Assembly: GCA_944325095.1 (NCBI GenBank)
Contig: CALUYV010000014.1
Span: 1 to 36,041, forward strand
Direction: 5' to 3'
DNA: 36,041 nt
Source of the DNA: Candidatus Gastranaerophilales bacterium
GTDB taxonomy: Bacteria > Cyanobacteriota > Vampirovibrionia > Gastranaerophilales > Gastranaerophilaceae
The stretch's first letter is position 1. Each line of letters opens with the position of its first letter. The notes beneath the pieces were generated by a model that made no database searches, was not told the origin of the DNA, and worked only from the letters and a program-made list of their open reading frames with translations. Shown in pieces: positions 25,376 through 34,460 of the stretch. Both the position numbers and the translations under genes were made by a program.

Positions 25376-26395
25376 TTAACTTACCTGCATTTCTTTTTCA
25401 AAACCGAATAAAGAACTTACGGATTCATCATCGTGTATTCTTGAAATCGCCTGTGCTAATAACGGAGCAACAGATATCTGCTTAATATTTGAAGGCAGAT
25501 TATCTATATCAAGCGGAATAGTATTTGTCACAATGCATTCAGTTATTGGTGCAGAGCCTAAACGCTCTATTGCAGGGCCAGAAAATACCGGATGTGTTGC
25601 ACAAACATAAATTTCTTTTGCGCCTTTGGATTTCAACAATTTAGACGCCTCGCATATTGTACCGGCAGTATCAATAATATCATCAAACATCAGGCAAACT
25701 TTGCCTTCCACTTCGCCGATTACATTTGTTGCAATTGCCTCATTATGTTTATCGCGTCTTTTATCAATAATTGCAATCGGGCAGCCAAGACGTTTTGCGA
25801 AATATCTGGTGCGGTTAGCACCCCCCATATCAGGAGATACAGCAACCATATTGTCAGGATTTATTCCGAGGTCTTTTATGTAATTAACAAGTATAGGAGT
25901 TGCAAAAATATGATCAACCAGAATATTGAAAAAGCCCTGAATTTGACCGGTATGCAAATCCATAGCAAGAACCCTGTCCGCTCCTGCTGTTGTTAATAAA
26001 TCTGCAACAAGTTTTGCTGTAATTGCTTCACGGCCTGAAGTTTTTCTATCCTGCCTTGCATATCCGTAATAAGGAATAACTGCAGTAATTGTTTTGGCAC
26101 TGGCGCGCTTAAATGCATCAATAATAATAAGCAGTTCCATTAAATTTTCGTTTACAGGATTACATACAGGCTGAATAATGAATACATCATCACCACGAAC
26201 ACTTTCCTTTACCTGAACATAAATTTCGCCGTCAGCAAAATTTTTAACCACCATAGGCCCGATAGTAGTGCCGAGATAATCAGCAATTTCCTGAGCCAAT
26301 TTCGGGTTTGAACGTCCGGCAAAAAGTTTGATGTCGTGTGTCGGATTGATTGCTCTTTCTAACTGTGGATATACCATTTCTTCAACTGCAGTCAT
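25376..26395 (-). CDS. prs: Ribose-phosphate pyrophosphokinase (PRPP synthetase)
   Basis: Prs makes PRPP from ribose 5-phosphate and ATP for purine, pyrimidine, NAD, His and Trp synthesis. The FADGEIYVQV segment, the YYGYARQDRKTSGREAI flexible loop, MDLHTGQIQGFF and the PRPP loop FDDIIDTAGTI are all present. At 339 residues it has about 20 extra N-terminal residues compared with typical class I enzymes. AAAGGA lies about ten bases before the ATG. A good promoter precedes it. Confidence 0.97.
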   Translation of the reverse strand: MTAVEEMVYPQLERAINPTHDIKLFAGRSNPKLAQEIADYLGTTIGPMVVKNFADGEIYVQVKESVRGDDVFIIQPVCNPVNENLMELLIIIDAFKRASAKTITAVIPYYGYARQDRKTSGREAITAKLVADLLTTAGADRVLAMDLHTGQIQGFFNILVDHIFATPILVNYIKDLGINPDNMVAVSPDMGGANRTRYFAKRLGCPIAIIDKRRDKHNEAIATNVIGEVEGKVCLMFDDIIDTAGTICEASKLLKSKGAKEIYVCATHPVFSGPAIERLGSAPITECIVTNTIPLDIDNLPSNIKQISVAPLLAQAISRIHDDESVSSLFGFEKEMQVS

Positions 26396-26436
26396 AAATA
26401 CATAATCCTTTCTTTCTACATAGAACCAGTCATATC

Positions 26437-26465
26437 ATTATAAATCCGTTTTATGATATCTACAA
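26437..26465 (-). promoter_or_regulatory. Promoter of prs
   Basis: On the minus strand TTGTAG, 17 bases, then a consensus TATAAT, about 42 bases before the ATG. Confidence 0.72.
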
Positions 26466-26532
26466 GTTTTTTTTAAGTTTTGTAATATTTAAAACATATA
26501 AATATAAAAATTTGCTATCACAAAACAATTAA

Positions 26533-26565
26533 CCAAAAAGAAATACCGGAGTATAAACTCCGGTA
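26533..26565 (-). terminator. Rho-independent terminator of hppA
   Basis: On the minus strand the perfect 9-bp stem TACCGGAGT/ACTCCGGTA with a 4-base loop is followed by TTTCTTTTT. It lies 21 bases after the hppA stop. Confidence 0.82.
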
Positions 26566-26585
26566 CCTCTTACAGGTTTATAACA

Positions 26586-29048
26586 TTAACCTTCGGTTGT
26601 TCCTTCTTCTTTTACAGGTTCTTTTGTCGGAATTCTCATTCCGTAGAAAGATCTCCATACAAAGAATAATGCAATAAGCAGGAAGATAACACCTGCAATC
26701 GGAGCGGCTTCTCTGAAGGCTTCACTGATTGCAATTTCCATTGCCAGAAGTCCGAATAATGTTGTGAATTTAATTATCGGATTCATTGCAACAGAAGAAG
26801 TATCTTTGAAAGGATCACCGACTGTATCACCGACAACTGTAGCATCGTGAAGCGGAGTTCCTTTTTCTTTCATATCTACTTCTACAATCTTTTTAGCATT
26901 GTCCCAGCAGCCGCCGGCATTTGCCATAAATACAGCCTGGAATAAACCGAATACAGCAATTGCAATCAGGTAACTTACAAAGAATGCTACCGGTCTGTTT
27001 GCAAATTCCGGATTTTCGGAAATAACAGGAGCTGATAAACAAGCAAGTGCAAGAGCAAAAGCGAACAACGAAATAAAGATATTAATCATACCTTTTTGTG
27101 CATACTGGGTACAAATCTTAACTACTTCTTTTGAATTTGAAAGATTTGCTGATTTGCTTGATGCATCATCAAGTTTAATATTATCTTTAATATATTCTGT
27201 TGCTCTGTATGCACCTGTTGTAACAGCCTGCATAGAAGCACCGCTGAACCAGTAAATTACTGCACCGCCGGCCAAAAGTCCGAGCAGAGTATATGGATTT
27301 AACATATTAAGAACTGCTTCCGGCTGAATACCGAGAGTATTTTGAATTACAAGAATCAATGAGAAAATCATTGTCGTTGCACCAACAACAGCAGTACCGA
27401 TTAATACAGGTTTTGATGTTGCTTTAAAGGTGTTTCCGGCACCGTCATTTTCTTCAAGATACTGTTTTGCATTTTCAAAATCAGGTTTGAAACCGTAGTC
27501 TTTTTCGACTTCTTCTGCTACATTCGGAATCTCTTCGATTAAAGATAACTCATAAACTGATTGTGCGTTATCAGTTACAGGCCCGTAACTGTCAACTGCG
27601 ATAGTAACAGGCCCCATTCCGAGGAAACCGAAAGCAACAAGGCCGAATGCAAATACTGATGAATAAATCATTACATCAGCAGGAATATGAATACTTGCAA
27701 AATAAGCAAGTCCCATTAACAGTACAATAACTGCACCTATCCAGAATGCGGAGAAGTTTCCTGATACAATACCTGAAAGGATTGTAAGAGATGCACCGCC
27801 TTCTTTTGATGCTGTAACAACTTCTTCAGTATGCAATGCTTTCGGAGAAGTAAATATTTTGGTAAATTCAGGAATCAAAGCAGCACCCAAAGTACCGCAA
27901 GAAATGATTGCAGACAGAATTAACCATAAATTACCGCCCATCGGAGCAAGCAGCCAGTGGCTGACACCGAATGTCATTGCAATTGATAATATTGAAGTAA
28001 ACCATACAAGATTTGTTAAAGGTTTTTCAAAATCAAATTTTTGTGCTGATTTTGCATAAATCTTTGTTACAAGACCGTTAATCCAGTATGCAACAACTGA
28101 AGTTACAATCATCAAATATCTCATAACAAATATCCAGGTAAGCAATTGTACCTGAAAATCTTGTTTTACACCCAGAAGGATGAATGAAACAAGAGCAACA
28201 CCGGTTACACCGTATGTTTCAAAACCATCTGCAGTCGGCCCGATAGAATCGCCTGCATTATCACCTGTACAATCCGCAATTACACCAGGGTTTCTAGGAT
28301 CGTCTTCTTTAATACCGAACTGAATTTTCATCAAGTCTGAACCGATATCAGCAATCTTTGTAAAGATACCGCCTGCTACACGAAGAGCAGAAGCACCTAA
28401 AGATTCACCTATCGCAAACCCGATAAAGCATGCACCTGCAAGATGTCCAGGTACAAATAATAAAATTGTCAGCATTAAAATCAGTTCAACGGATACAAGA
28501 CATACACCGATTGACATACCTGCCTTTAGCGGAATATTTAAAATATCCAGAGGATTGCCTTTTAATGATGCAAAGGCTGTTCTTGCATTTGCAAGGGTAT
28601 TCATTCTGATACCAAACCATGCTACAGCATAAGAACCTAAAATACCTATAATAGACCATGCAATAATAATTGCAACATCTGCTACAGGCATTTTCTGCAA
28701 GTAACCGAAGTAAAATGCGATACAAAGACCGATTAAGACTTCCAGTAAAAATAAGAATTTACCCTGTTGAACAAGGTATGTTTTACAAGTTTCAAAAATT
28801 GTATTACCAACATCAGCCATAGCCGTGTGAACATCCAATTTTTTAACTCTCAAGAACTCAATAAACCCGAATATCAATCCTATAAAAGAAATAATAATAC
28901 CAATCAGCAATAAATTAAAATTCATCGGACTGGCACATTTGATACTAGGGACTACTAAGTCTGCTTCGCTTGCAAATGCAGGCAAAGAGCCAAATAGCAC
29001 CACTGTAAGGAAAAATAATGCTACTGGTGAAATAAATTTCTTAAACAT
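26586..29048 (-). CDS. hppA: Membrane-bound pyrophosphatase, ion-pumping
   Basis: This integral membrane enzyme couples pyrophosphate hydrolysis to H+ or Na+ export, scavenging biosynthetic PPi. The 820-residue product has about 16 membrane helices. The acidic motifs are clear: IKEDDPRNPGVIADCTGDNA and later HDATVVGDTVGDPFKDTSS. The motif around TGDNAGDSIGPTADGFETYG and the missing GNTT-type segment mark a divergent clade, so K+ dependence and the pumped ion cannot be read safely. The N-terminus adds a signal-peptide-like segment (FKKFISPVALFFLTVVLFG, to about residue 27). I start at the ATG at 29048, where AAGGAG is seven bases away; the GTG at 29054 is too close to it. Confidence 0.93.
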   Translation of the reverse strand: MFKKFISPVALFFLTVVLFGSLPAFASEADLVVPSIKCASPMNFNLLLIGIIISFIGLIFGFIEFLRVKKLDVHTAMADVGNTIFETCKTYLVQQGKFLFLLEVLIGLCIAFYFGYLQKMPVADVAIIIAWSIIGILGSYAVAWFGIRMNTLANARTAFASLKGNPLDILNIPLKAGMSIGVCLVSVELILMLTILLFVPGHLAGACFIGFAIGESLGASALRVAGGIFTKIADIGSDLMKIQFGIKEDDPRNPGVIADCTGDNAGDSIGPTADGFETYGVTGVALVSFILLGVKQDFQVQLLTWIFVMRYLMIVTSVVAYWINGLVTKIYAKSAQKFDFEKPLTNLVWFTSILSIAMTFGVSHWLLAPMGGNLWLILSAIISCGTLGAALIPEFTKIFTSPKALHTEEVVTASKEGGASLTILSGIVSGNFSAFWIGAVIVLLMGLAYFASIHIPADVMIYSSVFAFGLVAFGFLGMGPVTIAVDSYGPVTDNAQSVYELSLIEEIPNVAEEVEKDYGFKPDFENAKQYLEENDGAGNTFKATSKPVLIGTAVVGATTMIFSLILVIQNTLGIQPEAVLNMLNPYTLLGLLAGGAVIYWFSGASMQAVTTGAYRATEYIKDNIKLDDASSKSANLSNSKEVVKICTQYAQKGMINIFISLFAFALALACLSAPVISENPEFANRPVAFFVSYLIAIAVFGLFQAVFMANAGGCWDNAKKIVEVDMKEKGTPLHDATVVGDTVGDPFKDTSSVAMNPIIKFTTLFGLLAMEIAISEAFREAAPIAGVIFLLIALFFVWRSFYGMRIPTKEPVKEEGTTEG

Positions 29049-29090
29049 ATTCACTCTCCTTTATTTGATAAAAAATTCCCTCACAGTGGC

Positions 29091-29120
29091 ATTATATCAG
29101 ACCGCTGCAAATTGTGACAA
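29091..29120 (-). promoter_or_regulatory. Promoter of hppA
   Basis: On the minus strand TTGTCA (29120-29115), 18 bases, then TATAAT (29096-29091) preceded by TGA, so it is also an extended -10. The -35 box lies in the TTGTGACAA palindrome. Confidence 0.72.
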
Positions 29121-29140
29121 ATAATTTACATTTGTATATA
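29112..29140 (+). promoter_or_regulatory. Possible divergent promoter of the small membrane-anchored protein gene
   Basis: TTGTGA (29112-29117), 17 bases, TATATA (29135-29140). Its -35 box shares the palindrome TTGTGACAA (29112-29120) with the hppA promoter, so the two -35 boxes stand back to back. Confidence 0.45.
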
Positions 29141-29178
29141 TGATTTACAAATAACCAATATCCTGATAAATTTTAATT

Positions 29179-29652
29179 ATGAACAGCACTTTAAAAATTA
29201 TATGGGTATGTTTAATAATTTTTTGCATAATAGGCATGCTCATATCAACACCGTACGAAAAACCCCGCACACAGTTGCAAAAAGCAATTTTGAGAAAAAG
29301 ACTGGCTCCGATTGCCAGAATTAATGCTGCGCAAAAATATTTTGAAGAATATGAAAACGGAGAATTTGACGAAGTTTATATGTTCGGGGATTCTCCAAGA
29401 TTCAAATATTTATACGAAACAGAACTTGATAAAAAAGTTTCGGAACATGAAAACACACACAACAGCGAACCCGCTATTTTAACCCCCCGCTATATAAGAG
29501 ATAAAAATAATCCGAATATTCTATACAAATATGACGATTATATGAAATATAAAGAAGAATCGAAATGGAATATTTTTGGAAAGTTTATCCCTGAGGCTAA
29601 AAATCAGCCGGTTAAAAACAAACCCGCAGTTTATAGACCTCTTTACCCTTAG
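29179..29652 (+). CDS. Membrane-anchored protein of unknown function
   Basis: The 157-residue product has one N-terminal membrane helix (about residues 5-23, IIWVCLIIFCIIGMLIS). A basic then acidic, Tyr-rich soluble part follows. I do not recognise it. No strong ribosome site precedes the ATG. It is divergent from hppA, and its last four bases overlap the end of the convergent exported-protein gene. It has the look of a rapidly evolving accessory protein. Confidence 0.7.
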   Translation: MNSTLKIIWVCLIIFCIIGMLISTPYEKPRTQLQKAILRKRLAPIARINAAQKYFEEYENGEFDEVYMFGDSPRFKYLYETELDKKVSEHENTHNSEPAILTPRYIRDKNNPNILYKYDDYMKYKEESKWNIFGKFIPEAKNQPVKNKPAVYRPLYP

Positions 29653-30503
29653 TTAACATACGCTCCGTCTAAAAGTTTTATGGATAGATTACTGCCTGCG
29701 GGAATTGATAAATTACCGCCTTTAACTCCCAGCGCAGTAACAGGAGATACTACAGCAACACTTGCATATCCTGCAATACCAATTACGGTCGGAACAGGAG
29801 ATAAAAGGGCTATTACCGGTATATCAGACATTTTTGATGAAATTTGCCGTGTTTTTTTGTAGAAATTTTCACCTTTATCAATGTGTTTTCCAATACCGGC
29901 AAGATACTGGCGTTTACCTTTTATTCTATTAAAGAAAATCTTTTTAGATACCGCTTTTGTAATTTTGCCGTTAAATGGATATGTTTGTCCGTTATATGAA
30001 ACTGCCGTAATCTTAATTATAATAAGTCCGCCGTTTCCGGTAATTTGAGGAGGATGAGAATTTGAAATTTCTCCGTAAAATTTTGTTCCAGCAGGAATCG
30101 TAACATTCTTTTTATAAACAGGTTCCACCGATGTGAAAGTTACCTTTGTTCCTTTTGCTGTATAATTTGAAATTGTCTGGTCTGACTTGACGATAAAAGT
30201 TGTCCATTTCGGAATCTTTCTGTAGAATTTCTTTTCTGCAGCAGAAATTTCAGGCATTACAGATGAATAATCAAGCTGCAAATCAGGATTTACTTTCGAA
30301 ACATCATTTTTTCCGGAAGTATTTTTTATATTACTGTTCAGGGTGTTATTTAAAATATCCTGTTCTATTTTATCAATATCGTATTTATTTCGTATTTCTT
30401 CATCAACTGAAATATCTAACTCGTAGCCAGATGCGGGAAGATATATATTGCTTAAAAGCATTATAAAAAATAATATACTAAACTTCTTAAATAACTCTGC
30501 CAT
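29649..30503 (-). CDS. Exported beta-rich protein of unknown function
   Basis: The 284-residue product starts with a signal peptide (LFKKFSILFFIMLLSNIYLP, cleavage near residue 25). After a polar region it has a beta-rich domain with two IPAG segments: IPAGTKFYGEI in the middle and IPAGSNLSIKL close to the end. Such segments occur in TrbI/VirB10-like and related periplasmic domains, but no other conjugation gene is near, so I do not assign it. A hydrophobic glycine-rich stretch (VIGIAGYASVAVV) lies near residue 240. The start is the ATG at 30503; an upstream TTG at 30518 falls in the terminator of the preceding gene. Confidence 0.75.
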   Translation of the reverse strand: MAELFKKFSILFFIMLLSNIYLPASGYELDISVDEEIRNKYDIDKIEQDILNNTLNSNIKNTSGKNDVSKVNPDLQLDYSSVMPEISAAEKKFYRKIPKWTTFIVKSDQTISNYTAKGTKVTFTSVEPVYKKNVTIPAGTKFYGEISNSHPPQITGNGGLIIIKITAVSYNGQTYPFNGKITKAVSKKIFFNRIKGKRQYLAGIGKHIDKGENFYKKTRQISSKMSDIPVIALLSPVPTVIGIAGYASVAVVSPVTALGVKGGNLSIPAGSNLSIKLLDGAYVN

Positions 30504-30516
30504 TCTTATATTCCGC

Positions 30517-30549
30517 AAAAAAAGCCCCGAAATAAATCAGGGCTTTTTT
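30517..30549 (-). terminator. Rho-independent terminator of the GltD-like gene
   Basis: AAGCCC and GGGCTT arms (30517-30527 and 30540-30549) carry A and T runs at both ends. Read on the minus strand it follows the gltD-like stop by 11 bases. Confidence 0.82.
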
Positions 30550-30560
30550 GAAAAAAAATA

Positions 30561-31931
30561 TTATTTCAATAATTCATTAATCGCTTTAGCGGCTTTTTTA
30601 CCGGCACCCATAGCATTAATAGCATTTGAAGCACCAACAGGAGCCACATCACCGCCTGCATATACGCAAGGAATATTTGTTGAACGATTTTCAGAATCAA
30701 CCTGAATATAACCTTTTGAATCAGTTATTATTTCAAGCCCTTCTGATTCTGCCGATTTTTGAATAATAGGGTTAGGGCCGGTTCCTAGGGCAACAATAAC
30801 CGTATCAACATCTTCAACTACATATTCGCCTGTTCCGACAGGTTTGCATCTGCCGGAAGCATCAGGTTCGCCGAGTTTCATTATTTCAAATTTCATGCCT
30901 GAAACATAACCTTCTTCTCCAAAAATTTCAACAGGAGCATGAAGGAACTTGAATTGCACGCCTTCTTCTTTTGCGTGGCGGATTTCTTCAAGTCTTGCCG
31001 GAAGTTCTTTTTCCGTTCTTCTATAAAGAATTGAAACTTCTTCAAAACCGACTCTTACAGCGGTTCTGGCAGCATCCATTGCAACATTGCCGCCGCCGAT
31101 AACTGCAACTTTCTTACCTATTCTAAGCGGAGTGACACTATCGCCCCGTCCTGCACCCATAAGGTTTACACGGGTAAGAAATTCATTTGCAGAGAACACC
31201 CCGTTAAGGTTTTCTCCAGGAATATGCATCATTTTAGGTAGCCCTGCACCAGAGCAGATAAATATAGCATCAAAACCGTCATCTTTTAACTGTTTCAATG
31301 TAATAGATTTTCCGACGATTACATTTGTATGGAATTCAACGCCCATTGATTTCAAGTTTGTAATTTCTCTATCAAGAATTGTTCTAGGAAGTCTGAACGG
31401 TGGAATACCATAACGCAAAACCCCGCCTAACTTGTGAAGTGCCTCAAATACAACAACTTCATGACCGGCTTTTCTTAAGTCTGCAGCCGCTGTAATACCG
31501 GCACAACCTGAACCTATGACCGCAACTTTTTTGCCTGACGGTTTAATTTCCGGCATGTCTGCTTCCGTATTATCTCCGACATATCTTTCCAGTGCTCCGA
31601 TTGCAACAGGCTGGCCTTTTATACCTAAAATACAATTGCCTTCGCATTGTCTTTCCTGCGGGCAGACTCTGCCGCATACAGACGGAAGCATACTGGTTTC
31701 TCTTATTATCTGGCCTGCTTTTTCCAGATCATCATGCTTTAAAGCATCAATAAATTCAGGTATTTGAATATTTACCGGACACCCTTGAACACATTTAGGA
31801 TTTTTGCAATGCAGACATCTTGATGCCTCAAGTTTCACCTGTTCAGGTGTTAAATTACTTTCCACAGGATCAAAATTTGAACGTCTTTCAATCTTATCCT
31901 GTTCTTTTACTCTTTGTCTTTCAACAACCAT
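30561..31931 (-). CDS. gltA: GltD/SudA/NfnB-like NADPH-dependent FAD/Fe-S oxidoreductase
   Basis: This 456-residue flavoprotein resembles the glutamate synthase small subunit and the large subunit of NADH-dependent ferredoxin:NADP+ oxidoreductase. Two Fe-S cysteine sets are present: Cys39, 42, 47, 51 and Cys86, 90, 96, 100. An FAD-binding VIGSGCAGITAA and an NADPH-binding VIGGGNVAMDAARTA follow. No glutamate synthase large subunit and no NfnA gene is adjacent. It may therefore work as a standalone homotetrameric enzyme or with a partner encoded elsewhere. I start at 31931, with AGAGGGG nine bases upstream; the 22-residue extension above it overlaps the promoter. The symbol is uncertain. Confidence 0.85.
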   Translation of the reverse strand: MVVERQRVKEQDKIERRSNFDPVESNLTPEQVKLEASRCLHCKNPKCVQGCPVNIQIPEFIDALKHDDLEKAGQIIRETSMLPSVCGRVCPQERQCEGNCILGIKGQPVAIGALERYVGDNTEADMPEIKPSGKKVAVIGSGCAGITAAADLRKAGHEVVVFEALHKLGGVLRYGIPPFRLPRTILDREITNLKSMGVEFHTNVIVGKSITLKQLKDDGFDAIFICSGAGLPKMMHIPGENLNGVFSANEFLTRVNLMGAGRGDSVTPLRIGKKVAVIGGGNVAMDAARTAVRVGFEEVSILYRRTEKELPARLEEIRHAKEEGVQFKFLHAPVEIFGEEGYVSGMKFEIMKLGEPDASGRCKPVGTGEYVVEDVDTVIVALGTGPNPIIQKSAESEGLEIITDSKGYIQVDSENRSTNIPCVYAGGDVAPVGASNAINAMGAGKKAAKAINELLK

Positions 31932-31968
31932 ATTATTTATCCCCTCTTCTCTTACGACATTTTCTACA

Positions 31969-31997
31969 ATTCTAATAAAAAAATTTCCTTTATGCAA
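31969..31997 (-). promoter_or_regulatory. Promoter of the GltD-like gene
   Basis: On the minus strand TTGCAT, 17 bases, then TAGAAT. The -10 box ends about 37 bases before the ATG at 31931. Confidence 0.62.
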
Positions 31998-32014
31998 GTT
32001 TATTACTATTATCT

Positions 32015-32042
32015 TTTAATATTTAACAAATTGTGATACCAT
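32015..32042 (+). promoter_or_regulatory. Possible promoter of rmuC
   Basis: TTTAAT (32015-32020), 16 bases, TACCAT (32037-32042). The -10 is preceded by TGTGA, giving the TGTGATA block also found upstream of gatB and at 13606-13618. Confidence 0.35.
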
Positions 32043-32068
32043 GAATTGCAAAACGAATTGAGGTTAAT

Positions 32069-33256
32069 GTGTTGTCCGAGTTTATTATTTTATTACTGTC
32101 AATCATTGTTACCGGTCTTTTAACCGGTATTGCCGCCGCAAAACATTATAAAAACAAAATAGCAGAGCTGGAAGCAGAAAATTTTAAATACAAAAACCAG
32201 GCAGAATTAAGCCAGAATTTTTTAAACGAATTAAAATTAGAATTTTCCGGAATTGCTAAAGATGCGATAAATACCCAGCAGGAAAATCTTTTGCTGCAGC
32301 ATTCCGCAGATTTAAAAACCAAAATGGAACTATTTAAAGCAGAAGAAATTACTCCGCTGAATAAACTGCTCAAAGATTTTAAGACCTCAATAGACGAATA
32401 TCAAAAAGCACATTCATCAGACACTGTTGAAATCAAAAATGCCGTTGCCACAGCAGAAAAATACGCAAAAGCACTAACTTCGGATCAGAATACAAAAGGA
32501 AGTCTGGGAGAAGATTTACTTGAACAGGTTTTGAATTTTGCAAACCTGCAAGAAAACATCCATTACTCAAAACAGGTTTCTACACCGAACGGAAAACCCG
32601 ATTTTATTATTCATCTTGATAATGATAATCATATTATTATTGACTCAAAAGTAATACTAAAAAAATATCTTGAATACAGAGAATCAGAAAATGACGGTGC
32701 AAAACAAGAATTTATAAATGATATCATACTTTGCATAAACAATCTTGCCAAAAGGCATTATGAAACTATTGAAACAATCAATCAGCCGGGATTCATTATG
32801 CTTTATATTCCTGTTGAACCGTGCATTAACTTGATTTATACGGATCGTGATTTCCGAAAAGTTATAGAACTTGCAAACTCTAATAATATTGTAATAATCG
32901 GTACAGCATCGCTAATTGCAGTTTTGCGGCTCATCAACAAACTCTGGGCTTCCAGAACTCAAGAAAAAAATATAAATAACATTATAGCCTGCGGCGAAAA
33001 ACTGTACAACAATATAACACTGCATGCTCAAAGCCTGATGAATATTAAAACCTCAATAGACAAAACTGCAGAAACAATCCAAAAAGAAATAAACAGATTT
33101 ACCGAAAGAAATAACGGAAGTATTTTTAAAGAAGCAGAAAATTTGATGAAATACGGGATTCTGGCAAAAGAAAACTCAAAGAAAAAAACTGCCGTTATCC
33201 CCGATGAATTTTTAAACACAAACAATTCTGAGTTAATAGGAGAAATAAATGAGTAA
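32069..33256 (+). CDS. rmuC: RmuC family DNA recombination protein
   Basis: RmuC proteins limit inversions between short inverted repeats and are thought to be structure-specific nucleases. The 395-residue product has an N-terminal membrane helix (about 4-24) and a coiled coil of Glu/Lys-rich repeats to about residue 130. The RmuC domain follows: KGSLGEDLLEQVL, then KPDFIIHL and IIIDSKVIL (the DxK core of a PD-(D/E)xK-like fold). The start is GTG at 32069, with GAGG five bases before; a TTG three bases later is an alternative. The stop lies inside the next gene, an 8-base overlap that suggests coupled translation. Confidence 0.93.
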   Translation: MLSEFIILLLSIIVTGLLTGIAAAKHYKNKIAELEAENFKYKNQAELSQNFLNELKLEFSGIAKDAINTQQENLLLQHSADLKTKMELFKAEEITPLNKLLKDFKTSIDEYQKAHSSDTVEIKNAVATAEKYAKALTSDQNTKGSLGEDLLEQVLNFANLQENIHYSKQVSTPNGKPDFIIHLDNDNHIIIDSKVILKKYLEYRESENDGAKQEFINDIILCINNLAKRHYETIETINQPGFIMLYIPVEPCINLIYTDRDFRKVIELANSNNIVIIGTASLIAVLRLINKLWASRTQEKNINNIIACGEKLYNNITLHAQSLMNIKTSIDKTAETIQKEINRFTERNNGSIFKEAENLMKYGILAKENSKKKTAVIPDEFLNTNNSELIGEINE

Positions 33257-34442
33257 TAATTTTGAAGAAAACAACAAATTTTTCAATACAGACGGCACAA
33301 TCAACAGACGAACATTTATTACAAATTTACTGATAACAGAAATTTTTGAGGCTCTGGTCTATTCAACTCCAATGCTTATATTACTAATAATAAATCCTGA
33401 TATTACGAGCAGTATAATGAAATCTGCCATACAGACCGGAATGTTTCCTCGCTGGCTGGCTATATACTGTTTTGTTGTCTGGATTATGAAAATAGGACTG
33501 TTATATCCGAGCATCGTAAAAAGAATCCGTGATATTACCGGAAATTATGATAATACAAACTGGGTTTTTGCGGTTCTGGCTTTTTCGGTGATGGCTTTTC
33601 TACCCGCACCGCCTGCAATAAGACAAATTTTATCTTCTGTACCTTTTGTAATTGCAATCTGCCTTATGGTACTAAAAGGCAGGATTTCCGGAGAGCGTCC
33701 GAAAAGCGAGATATTCAAATTCAACTGGGGAGCAATGTTCGGCACATGGATATGGGGGGTAATCAACAAAAGTTACATTACTCTTTTGTCCATTCCGTTA
33801 TTTTTCACAACAGGTTTTATTCCGTTTATGATTATCTGCGGAATAAAAGGAAATGAATGGGCATATAAAAATTCCGAAAAAACTCTTGAAGATTTCCATA
33901 AATCACAGTCAAAACAAGCGGCAGCCTTTTCTGCGATAATACCCGTTGTATTTATTCTCTTCCTGTTTTTTGGCTCAATTACAGGCTTAATTGCATTCGG
34001 AAAATATTTAAAGAAAAATCCGGAAGCACTAAAAAAACTGGAGAATTATTCTCAAGAACTGATTAAATCTTCAACAGAAACAAGATTCAGCAAAATAAAA
34101 TTTACCGAAAACGAGTATCAATTTTATATGAATCCCGTTGAATGGAGCAAACTGCCGCAATACGGAAAACTAAACACTTTCCATATTGCGGAAAATTATG
34201 TTATTCTCTCTGTATTCAAAGAAAACAAAGACATAAAAGATTTAATTACATACGCCAAAGAATACAGAAAAATAAAAATATACAGCACATTTAATAACGA
34301 AATACTTGCTGAATTTCATTTCAATGAACAAAAAATTAAAGATTTAACCGAAAAATACAAGAAACGGGAAATCCCGGCAAAAGAATACTGGAAGTCAATT
34401 AATCAAGGATATAAATTCAATGAACATCCAACTCTGCCGTAA
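33249..34442 (+). CDS. Polytopic membrane protein, DUF805/DUF2628-like
   Basis: The 397-residue product has an RRTFIT N-terminal motif as in DUF805 proteins and about six membrane helices. FNWGAMFGTWIWGVINKSY, near residue 157, resembles the FNW segment of DUF2628-type membrane proteins. The last 130 residues are soluble, Lys/Glu-rich and of mixed strand-helix pattern. The combination looks like a fusion. It overlaps rmuC by eight bases and is followed 18 bases later by gtrA, so the three probably form one operon. Function unknown; cell-envelope sensing or transport would fit. Confidence 0.78.
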   Translation: MSNNFEENNKFFNTDGTINRRTFITNLLITEIFEALVYSTPMLILLIINPDITSSIMKSAIQTGMFPRWLAIYCFVVWIMKIGLLYPSIVKRIRDITGNYDNTNWVFAVLAFSVMAFLPAPPAIRQILSSVPFVIAICLMVLKGRISGERPKSEIFKFNWGAMFGTWIWGVINKSYITLLSIPLFFTTGFIPFMIICGIKGNEWAYKNSEKTLEDFHKSQSKQAAAFSAIIPVVFILFLFFGSITGLIAFGKYLKKNPEALKKLENYSQELIKSSTETRFSKIKFTENEYQFYMNPVEWSKLPQYGKLNTFHIAENYVILSVFKENKDIKDLITYAKEYRKIKIYSTFNNEILAEFHFNEQKIKDLTEKYKKREIPAKEYWKSINQGYKFNEHPTLP

Positions 34443-34460
34443 AAATAAAGGTTATATTTT

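Noticed and set aside
30504..30518. TTG start of the exported protein at 29649-30503
   Set aside because: It falls within the T run of the preceding terminator.
31932..31997. 22-residue N-terminal extension of the GltD-like protein
   Set aside because: It covers the likely promoter and lacks a ribosome site, while AGAGGGG serves the ATG at 31931.
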